DNA of 64,000 bases from Spirogloea muscicola (lineage: Eukaryota; Streptophyta; Zygnematophyceae; Spirogloeales; Spirogloeaceae): positions 756,609-820,608 of the forward strand of contig WELB01000042.1 of NCBI GenBank assembly GCA_009602725.1, read 5' to 3'. This document shows, piece by piece, positions 53,310 through 62,275 of the stretch. The translations under genes and the position numbers were made by a program. How positions within the stretch are numbered: position 1 is the stretch's first letter; each line of letters opens with the position of its first letter. The notes below the pieces were generated by a model. The model did not search any database, was not told where the DNA came from, and was given only the letters and a program-made list of their open reading frames with translations.

Positions 53310-55290
53310 TCCATGGGCTGGCCATGCTCTAGCTGCGGCCACTGGCTCTTGTCACGGGGACTGCTTTCCGCCGGCTAGTCATTCGACTTGCGGCACTAAG
53401 TTCGGCTTACTCAGTGATAATCTTACATGGCACTTGCTTAGGAGTGTGTTCAGCACTTTTCGGTCCCTTCGGACCTTGTCAATTCTTATCCGGCTGGCAT
53501 GTCACAGCCTTCTTTTGTAATAGCTTACTTACTTCTCAGACCTTGTTCATTCCTTCTGGGCTGCCCTCTCACAGCCGTTGCCTTACATGGAAAGAGCTGT
53601 TTCTTTCGCCTGGAGCCCTCCCCCCTTTGGAAGAGATTATTTCCTTATCACAGCCAACGCCTCCTACGGAAGAGCATTCACCAAAAGTATGTGTTCATGG
53701 AACAGCCAGCCCGTGCGCCTATGATGCTTCCCGCATTCCTGTTTGCGCCAGCTCTGAAGAAAGTGACAGTTCTTTAGGTGTAAGACGATGGCTGTGAGAG
53801 GCCAGCCCAAAAGGAAAGAACAAGGTCCAAAAGGGTGGGAAGGTGCAAAGGAAGAGGAAGCTGCACACCTTAACTCTGGAGACATACTGGGTTCGACCAA
53901 AGTTGTGCTTCATTCTGTGACCTTGGCCCTTTATATTTAGATTGCACCACAACAATGCACTAGATTGGCTTGGCCGACCTGTCAATTCATGCACACGCAT
54001 GCCTTCTCTTTGATAACCTAGTATTTTGCCTGCAAGCTTAGCCCCGATTCTGCTCTCTCTTTCGCCCTTCTGCATAAAAGTGTAATTCTCGGCTTGGTAG
54101 CCCTTTTGCTTCATGCGCACCATTCATTCTTTCTATTTGTGATGAAGAAGAAGCTCTTCCCAAAGGAGGCAATGGCTTTGGAAGAGCAGCCCCAAGAAAA
54201 TGGACGATTTGTGAAAATCTTGGAAAGGAGAATCCTTTATCAAAGCAAGTGGCTTCTTAAGATGGCCAGTCAATAACCTCTAGACAATAGCTACATCTCA
54301 GACTAGCGGATTGACAGAAACACAGCAATTTGCCACGTCAAAAGCCTGAGGTGGCAGTCAAGGCATGGCCAGCACATAGATGCAAGGCAAATGCCAGGAT
54401 TCGTTGCCGCGAAACGGAGAGACCAATAAGCTGCACAAGGGCCAAAGTCAACGCGGCATTGCATTCTGCTTCCCTGCTGCACCAGCCCCAAGACACCGCT
54501 TGTTGCGTAAGCGGCTGCAGGATGTCAAGCCACCGAGCTCCACGTGAGCAAGGAGAGACAAAAATGGCACGGGGACGGTGGACGCGGAGTAGGTCAGGTA
54601 GGTAGCTTACTCTCAATTCCGTCGAAGGCACTTCGCTGTCAACGGCCTTCATCAGGGGCATGCGCTGTGCTTGTCTCGCTGCCTCTGGAAGAGCTTCAGT
54701 CTTTTCCTGGGCTGGCCAACCACAGCCGACGCCCTCTACTGGTAGATTCATCTTAGTCTATCTATCTCATTTGTTGGGCTGTTGGGCTGGGGGGACCGCT
54801 CACAGCCATCGCCGTAATTTGGATGAGCTGTTTCCATTTGGGGCTGCTTCTCTATCTCTCTCGCTCTCCCTCTCTCGTCGCCCTCCACCACTCAATCACA
54901 TTCCATTCTCTGTTAGGCTGGCGGTTCACAGCTCTATACCACTCACTTCCGGCTACGGTTTTCCCCCCTCGGATTTTCTGGGCTGGCCAATCACAGCCAT
55001 CGCCCTCTACTGGAAGAGTCTACCCTCCCTCCAGGCGCACCTCATTAGGCGTTGTCCGGCTGGCCGCCAAGGTCGACCCAAAGAAGGCGCCGGCGCCGCT
55101 TCCAAGGCGCGTTGCCGCAGAGAACGCGCCCGGCTCACCAGTGGCGTTAACGGGCACCCTGTCAAACGGCGTCATGCGGCCCGTGCACGGGGCGGGCCAC
55201 TTACATACCAGCTACGAGTCTCTGAGGGAGAGGAAAGAACAAGAGAGGTAGTTGTGAGCTCATCCAAAGGGGCGGGATGTCTATGATGTC
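53310..55290 (+). repeat. segmental duplication block D1b, copy 2
   Basis: Direct-orientation partner of 40165-42660. Contains hairpin repeats at about 53465, 53545, 53790 (reverse), 54700, 54785 and 54970. No intact gene recognised. Confidence 0.75.
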
Positions 55291-55679
55291 TCACAGCAAG
55301 CGCTTGCCTGAAGAAAATTTGATCTCTTTCAAAGGGGGTGGGGGCTGTGAAAGCTAATGAATGAACAAGGTCCAAAGGGCCAAGAGGCGCCAAAGGTAAC
55401 AATACAACCGAGTGTAGCAACACTCGTCAGCCAAATGATGATGGCTTGAGGACGTCCTTCAATACACATCTAGACCTGACAGCTTGGCAACACTTAGAGC
55501 AGCCAATTGGCTTAGTGGTCAGAACGTCAAGATGAATGTAAAAAGAATGCTGACAATGATCAATTTCTTCCATCGTAAGAGGCTAGCAACAAGCAGCACC
55601 CAAAATGCATCACGGCTGTGCAGCTAGCAAGCACAAAAGTTGCTGCTTCTTATGACCAGACAAGCCTCCACAGTCATCG

Positions 55680-58600
55680 TCAACTGGAGGCGCCTGCATT
55701 GTCTTCTTCCAACTCTCCATCACGGCCATCATGGCCGTGTGGCAGCAGGCCCTCGGGCTCCTCATGCTCCAGGCTGCCGATGCTCCACACTGGTGGAACC
55801 TCCTGCACGCTATCTGGTCGAGTTGTTGGGGCATCCGCGATCAACATACTGACCAGCTGCTGGAGCTGGTGCTGCTGGCTGCCTGGGCCATCAGAATGAG
55901 CAACACTGCTAGTCATGAGCCTTGGTCGCTGGCTCGGCCCACCAAATTGTGCTCCACTACTGGAGCTTGTCGTAAAGGCCGACGAAGGCAGTGTGGGCCC
56001 TGCCACAGGCAATACGAGGGTCCTGCTCTGTTGTTGCAGCTGCTCCTGGCTTACATCCATCGACTCTGACGTGGCAAGCCCAGCAGGCTGTTGTAGCTCC
56101 GCCAGCTTCAGCAGAGCATTCCTGGACCATGGTGGCAGTGAGGCGGCCATTGTGACGAGCGCTGCCCTGCAAGGAGTGTGCCAGTCTCACTCCTCAGACA
56201 TCTCAAGCAGGCAACTTGATCCACATTGCTGCAGAACTCAGGGGCCGTGCATGGGCCAATTGCTGGATAGACGAGGTGCTATTGTTGGTTTCTACCTGGG
56301 CTGTCAAGCAGGGCTGGGCATATGTTAGATAGCTGCAGCAGGTCTGCTGTCACTTACGTAGATATGGAGCTTGTTCTGCCAACAGTAGCGCCCATAGGAA
56401 AGCTGCCGCCTTGCATGGGCTCTGCTGAAAGCTCCTGCCCTGAGGGCCCACCAGTGGTACCGGGATCTAGCGAAGCTGCCTGGCCCTGCTCAATGATCAC
56501 GGGCGCAGCACTGGTAGAAGAAGGCACGTGGTCCGATGAGCTCCTTGCGGAGGATGAGGCCGCCACTCTGCTTAGTGCCGCTTCCACCATCTCCATTGTA
56601 GTCACCTGAGTATTGTTGCAATATGAGAAGCCTGGCCCATGCTGGATAGATGAGGCACAGTAGCACATTAAACCAGCAATCTATTTTACAAGATGAAGAG
56701 ATTCAGGAGGTAAGGGTCCATCAACGGGCAGGCAAGCAGATGCACACTGGTGCCACTCAATGCTTTCCAGATCCAGTGTCAGGCTGAAGTACCGAGGAGC
56801 CGCCATACTCCAGCGCAGCCGGCAGCGACCTTGAGAGTTGAAAGCCAGAAAGGTCCTGGAAGAGTTGCCGAGTTGGGCGCTGCTGGCCCGCCGGCACTGT
56901 GACAGCACTAGCACTTCTGACAGGTGCTGCAGGCTCCTCTGCGACTTGCGCAAGCTCCAAAACTAACCTGGCCATGGAAGCAGCGTCACTTTCAGGGACT
57001 TGAATCGGGGGTGAGGCTTGAAGAGCAGGGCTGGCGGGCCTTGCAGTAGATGTCAAGGACCTGTCACTGCTGGCAACCTGCGGTAGCAACATCCTGTGCC
57101 CCTCGCTGCCACCCTCGGCCGATTCAAGGGGCAGCGTTTGCCCGGGGCCTCCACCAAGGTGGGCCATCTGCCGCTGCGGAGCTCCCCCAGCTAGCCTCAC
57201 AATGTCGTAGAGATTACCGCTGCTTTCTGCCAACGAGCTCCGCAACTCTTGGATCGCCTCTGATTCATCGCCCCTTGTAGGTGCCATGGCCTGCAGCAAC
57301 CCGGTGGCCTCACTGGCCTGCCGGCCAAGAATTGGCCTAAACTCAAAGGCCAACTGCTGGATTGCTGCCGCCTGCGCTGCTGCGGCTATTGCTGGCGGTG
57401 CGTGCTGCAGCGGAGCTGCAGACGGAAGACCCGCTTGCTGCAGGGCTGACGGCGCCGCAGCATCAGGTACGTGCTGGGGCGCTGCAGGCCGGTGGAGGTT
57501 GGCTGAAGGGCCCATTGCCTGGGCAGCTTCAGCCAGCATTGCTGCCACCTGATCCTGCCACTCCTCAAGGCGCGCCTGTAGCCCCGCAAGATCCGCCTCC
57601 TCGTGCTCCACCTACATCGCCATGGCATCGGTTCGGCCTTGAGAGGTCTAGCAGCTGTTAGCGGCTGCCTCTGATGTGCGCTGTTGGCACCAATCCACGA
57701 TGGCATTGAGGGCAGTCGACCACAGCCCGGCATCCTAGTGGGAGCCCTGCAACGGAGCATGCAGCACCAGCGTGGCCAGGCAGTGCTCCAGTGCTGGCCC
57801 CAGTCTGCTTACTCAACCAAATGCCAGCTCTTGCAGGATTCATGTGACTTGCGGAACTTCAATGCTCGTTACAACGTCTCTGCTTCTAGAAGGGGGGACC
57901 CGGATTATTACTCGCCGGAGCGATGCCAGCTGCACGACCCCCCGGCGAACGGGCACAAGAGCAATCGTCTGCAAGCGGGTCATAGGCCGCAAGAGACAGC
58001 CATCATCAGTGACGCTCAAATTGGAAGAGCCAATTCAAGCCAAGCAGCAGCGTAGAGTGCATTTGCCTGCCGCCGCTAGAGTAAGCAGGGGGTAGTGCTC
58101 ACCTGCACCCCTGCAGCAAAGTGTGCAGCCCAGTCCTCTGGGTGCTGAGAGCTCAAAGTATGCCAAAACAACACAAACAGCAGAAGGGAGGATTACAGAA
58201 TGCAATTGCTGGCCCTGCCTGGAGCCGGCAACTTAGCGCTCAACGGCACTTCCTCATGCAGGGCGAGCAGGGGCTTGCCACAGCTGGCACAAGGACACCT
58301 GGCAGTGGGCAAGATGCTGAAGCGAGGGGGTGAGTTTGGATGCGAGGAGCACAGCTATTCACCTTCTCCGAGACCGGGCCAGCGTGAGTAGGATCACTGT
58401 CAGCTTGATAGATCAACCGAGGCATTCGGTCTTCCACGACGACGCCAAGGATGCTGCAGGGCTTGCAACAGAGCGATCAGAGCAGCCAGCCAGCCCCTGG
58501 CTTGATAAGCGTCGCGGCTAAGAAACACCTGTTTATAACACCATCCAGCTGGCCTCTGTCAGCTGGACGGCAGCGCGATGGCCCAAGCTCACCACTGGGA

Positions 58601-58988
58601 TGGATCGTGCCGTTGTCGCTGAGCTGTCTCAACGAGGGCCCGCAGCGCCGGCAGGTTGGCAGCGGCGGCCAGTGCGGCAGCGTACTCCCGTAACCCCGGG
58701 GCCGGCTGCTGCAGGAAGCACCCGTGTTGCCAGCTGATGGTCACCCTGTGGTGAGCGCGGCCGTGTCACAATCACAGTAGCCATCAGTGGGCGCACGTTG
58801 CGGAGACCTTCACTACACGTCTTCCATACTGACGCCGCACTGACAAGGTGTGGGGGTGCTCACACAGAGGCCTGTATCGTCTGTAGGCGCCAATGTATGG
58901 CGTAAGTCCAGCCGCCGTTGCTTGCGCAGACGTCACGCAGCAGCCGCTGCTGCAGCTCGGCGTGCAAGCGCAGCTGCTCAAGCTCCAT
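55680..58988 (-). CDS. bHLH-MYC_N (GAF-like) domain regulatory protein
   Basis: Multi-exon minus-strand gene. Exon 1 begins MELEQLRLHAELQQRLLRDV and continues CASNGGWTYAIHWRLQ, the opening of the plant bHLH-MYC/MYB N-terminal domain (consensus L..LR..C...GWTYAVFW). Later exons give [20 protein letters not shown] (near 58690-58600), MPRLIYQADSDPTHAGPV (near 58420), and RLQTIALVPVRRGVVQLASL (near 57980-57920), which matches the conserved IALIxVxxGVVQLG motif near the domain end. The C-terminal half is Gln/Ser/Ala-rich (LQQAGLPSAAPLQHAPPAIA; HEEADLAGLQARLEEWQDQV). I see no basic helix-loop-helix motif, so it resembles the LHW or WNK-related proteins that carry only this domain. Start, splice sites and the C-terminus are provisional; the stop at 55680 lies near a rearrangement boundary. 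Confidence 0.68.
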
Positions 58989-59399
58989 GCGGCTGGACAA
59001 GTAGATGGTGACGGCGGTACAGGTGTACAGGCCAGCAGCAGCAACAGCAGGAGCGCCAGCGCCGCGCCAACATGCAGCGCTGCCGCGTCCGGCGGCCACA
59101 GCTGGTCTGGATCGTCGCAGCGGCAGTCCACCTGCGGCCGCGACGACGGCGCCAGCTGTGAGCGCAACTCGGCTGCAGCGGCGGCCACTGCTCCTCGGAC
59201 AGCGGCAGCCACCACAGCTGGCAGCGGAGCGGCAGTCAGCTCCCTGCCGGCAGCGCGAGGGCGTGGGACAACACCGGCGCTCGGCGCCCGGCGGCGGCTG
59301 CCGCAGAGGAGGTGCCGCGCTGAGCGCGGCGGCGGCGCGATGCAGCTAAGCAGCGCGGCGCAGCTGGCGGTAGCGGCGGCGGCGGCGGTGGCGAGAAGG

Positions 59400-59470
59400 T
59401 CATAGAACCATGGGTGGCCGGAGCCGGGTTGGGATGCGGGCGGGGCCGCCGCGGCCGCGACGGCGGNAGG
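59400..59470. repeat. GC-rich tract with single N upstream of the bHLH-MYC_N gene
   Basis: Reverse complement of 45085-45157. The N at 59467 lies where the other copy reads CGGCGGCGGGGC, so a few bases may be missing. Confidence 0.7.
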
Positions 59471-59589
59471 GCTGGCTATTCCACAGTGGGCACCCAGGGG
59501 CCACTGGAATCGCTGTGCTTATTTTTTTTGTTGTGCTTGCTTTTCTTAGCGCTTCCCCTGGCCCCCTTCTCGTACTTCGTTCCTTCTTT

Positions 59590-59645
59590 TTTGGGCTGGC
59601 TTTTCCAGCCCCTATCCTCAATGGGCGAGCCCTCTCTTTAGCGCT
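59590..59645 (+). repeat. short hairpin repeat, subfamily B
   Basis: GGGCTGGCTTTTCCAGCCCC, then TATCCTCAATGGGCGAGCCC. Nearly the exact inverse of the inserted copy at 60600-60656. Confidence 0.8.
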
Positions 59646-60593
59646 TTTCTGGCCCCTTCGGAGTTGGTTCGCTGACATCGAAGGGGGAAATGGCGCTTTC
59701 CAGTGCAAGGCTGCACATACCAGAGAAAGGCGATGGCTGTGAGAGGCCAGCCCAGAGGAATGCGAAAGGTCTGAGATGGCCAGAAGGCGCATAAGAGCAG
59801 AGTGAAATGGAGGGAGCGGCGGTTGAGATGAGGAGGGCGGCGGTCCGGCATGGGCCCACACCGGCTCCCGGGCCGGTGGCGGCGCCGCCGGGGAGGGGTG
59901 GTGCCACCCCGCGGGCCGGCGGCGCCGTTGGCTTACACCCGAGCCACAGCCCGGCGGTGGGGCCTGCCGCCACCACGGGGCCTGCTCGGCTGCCAGAAGG
60001 GGGCCGCGCCAGGCTGCGCCGCCCCGAGCCGCCAGCCCGCGCGGGAGAAGGCACGCGGAGTGCGCCACGGCTGCTCTCATCCGGAAAGAGAAGTGAGCTC
60101 ATCCGAAATGGGCGAGGGCTGGAAGAGTCTTCCACTGAAATAGTCTTTCGTGAAAGGCCAGCCCCAAAAGAGTTAGACAGGCTCTGAAGGAGCCGTACAG
60201 CGCATTCCAAGAAGCAACTTCTTCCAAATAAAATAATTTACATTTTATTTGAACCAACAGCTCAACCAAAGGGCTGTGTAAAGCAGCCCGAACATATCGG
60301 AGAACGCCTGCAGGGGCCGGTGAGCGCTACATCACAGGTACGGAGGCCAAGCCGAGCCGTACATCGGGCAGATAGAGCCAGTGCAAAGAAGAAAAAAGTA
60401 TGGAAGGAGGTAGGTGCTCGTCCAGCTGCTGGCTGATGGGGGAGGCGATGTGGTCGCGGGCAAATTAGTAAACAGCGCTTCCGAATTGACTGGTGGTTGA
60501 GAGATGAAGTGGCTCTCCCAAAGGGGGCAAGGGCTACGAGAGGCCAGCCCAAAAGAATGTACAGAATTGCAGTGGCCGACGAGGAAAGCTCCT

Positions 60594-60662
60594 ACAAAGA
60601 AGAAGGGCTCGCCCATTGAGGATAGGGGCTGGAAATGCCAGCCCGAAAAAGAATGAACAAAG
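60594..60662 (-). mobile_element. 57-bp hairpin repeat insertion with 6-bp target duplication
   Basis: ACAAAG at 60594-60599 and 60657-60662 flank a 57-base body (GGGCTCGCCCATTGAGGATA, GGGGCTGGAAATGCCAGCCC, GAAAAAGAATGA). The corresponding uninterrupted site in the other duplicate is near 43725, reading (on that strand) CCCCCTTTGTAGGACC with a single CTTTGT. Confidence 0.88.
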
Positions 60663-60886
60663 TGGGCCCACATGGGCGCCCTGGGGCGTTGGCGGGCTGA
60701 CGTCCGAATGGAGGCCAGCGGAAACGGCCAGCCACCAATAGAGAGAAGGTGGCGCGGTGCGCATGAATTGAAGGGGTGGCCAAATTTAAGCCAGCACACT
60801 TTTCAGACGAAAGCTAGTCCAAGAGGAGAAGAAAGTGCTCGCCCATGGAGAAAGAGGGGCTGGCAAAGCCAGAGGAGAGTGAAGCC

Positions 60887-60945
60887 ACTTGTCCTTTCTT
60901 TGGGCTGGCCTCTCCCAGCCACCAGTTAATCTGGCCGCGCTGGTT
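60887..60945 (+). repeat. short hairpin repeat, subfamily A
   Basis: CTTGTCCTTTCTTTGGGCTG, then GCCTCTCCCAGCCACCAGTT, then AATCTGGCCGCGCTGG. Confidence 0.8.
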
Positions 60946-61479
60946 ACCGAATACTCGAGAGAATGAAGCCCACCAAACTTTTGGCAAGGTCGAAAGAAGA
61001 AAGTGCGCTCCCATTGAAGGTAGGGGCTGGGAAAGGCCGGCCCAGAAAGACTGGACACTGTGAGAAGGAGGCGATGACGTTGGGCGACATCACCCACGGG
61101 AGGCCCCGGAGGCGCCGGAGGCGCGGCGCTCCGGCGCCGCGGCCCTTTCTCGTGCGGCTCGTGCGGCCACCGCCCACGCCGCATTGATAGCGGGGCTCCG
61201 CTCCGCAGATCCCGCGCCTGCCCGGCTCGCATCTCCCCCGCGGCTCCCGCTGCCCTTGGCGCCGCCGACGGCCAAGCTCGAGCTGCGGCATGTCGGCGAC
61301 TCCGCGCGCGTGCCCAGATGGGTGGCAGGCGCTGGGCGTCACGACCCGCTCCGGATAACGTGGATGCGGGTGCGGCACAGGAGTTGCCATGTACAAGGGC
61401 GCACCTCATCTGTCGAGTAGGTGAGGTTTTCGATTCGGCTGGCCTCATGGGCATGATGAGCTATATTCCTGTAGCTGCC

Positions 61480-61605
61480 TTCTCCAAGCTTATACACTTA
61501 GGTCATGCCTTAGCTGCCAGCTCTCAGTTTTCATGGGAGTCCACTTCCTGCACCAGTCTGAGTGACCTCTTGCACTTCTGTATTCCGACTTGCATCTTCT
61601 GACTA
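61480..61605 (+). mobile_element. retroelement 3' coding end
   Basis: LGHALAASSQFSWESTSCTS followed by LSDLLHF, a divergent copy of the recurring C-terminus. Confidence 0.4.
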
Positions 61606-61740
61606 GAGGTTACTGAGAGTCCCCCGACTAGAGGTTCCTGAGAGTCCCCTTGCTGTTGTCTTAGTAATTAGCACTCCGGCTCCTTCAGACCTTGTCCGTC
61701 CGGGCTGGCCTCTCACAGCCACCAGTCAATCTGGCCTGCG
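61601..61740. repeat. hairpin-repeat unit with short tandem duplication
   Basis: A 25-base unit (GACTAGAGGTTACTGAGAGT plus CCCCC) is repeated at 61626. It is followed by the reverse complement of the 49.38 kb unit and a hairpin GGGCTGGCCTCTCACAGCC at about 61699. It also lacks the insertion seen at 16.7 kb. Confidence 0.75.
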
Positions 61741-62042
61741 CTTTCTCTTGCACTTAGGTCATTCTGGGCAAATGAGCTTGCATAGATGCCTCCCTGCCGC
61801 TGCTTGGCCTCATACATTGGCCTGCTTTGCTGGCTCTGTCCTGCCCTACGCTCATGTGTGCCCCCTCATCTCCACATTGTCAGCCATGCCGCGACTTGAC
61901 CTATAAGCCGCAGTGGCGTCGAGGAGAAGCGGGGCCGGATGGCTGTCAGAAGCCAACTTCTGTCCAAGTTGTCGCACAACAAGCTCGAGATACACATCCC
62001 GGATGTGCTTGTTGTCATAGGCCGTCTAGAGCACTATTAAGA

Positions 62043-62121
62043 CTGCGAGAAATGCTGAAGGAATCAAACCTGTAACCTTTGATTTTGGAGGCCTTCATTC
62101 TACCACTGCAACTAACCGCAG
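62043..62121 (-). other. degenerate tRNA-like sequence (tRNA-Trp-like, CCA loop)
   Basis: The reverse strand has an A-box-like TAGTTGCAGTGGTAG, an anticodon-loop-like CTCCAAA and a B-box-like GGTTTGATTCC, in the spacing of plant tRNA-Trp. Ends CTGCG and CGCAG can pair. The anticodon and T stems are poorly paired and a few extra bases sit before the acceptor 3' side. A tRNA pseudogene or tRNA-derived SINE head fits better than a working tRNA. Confidence 0.4.
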
Positions 62122-62275
62122 ATAGAAGATAAAATGTTGTGTGTTTGGCATATGCATTAAATAATGGATGATTGCAGAGAAGAGAAACTGGACCACTCCA
62201 ACAGGGCAAAGGCGGGAGTGGCCGTACCCAGCTACTTGAGTAGCTGTTTCTATGCTGTTCGAATGTCCAGCAGGC

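Larger units (their letters stand above)
59710..61454 (-). repeat. inverted segmental duplication D2, copy 2
   Basis: Reverse-strand partner of 43105-44440. It is about 400 bases longer, and much of the excess consists of hairpin-repeat insertions near 60500-60660 and 60887-61060. Confidence 0.8.
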
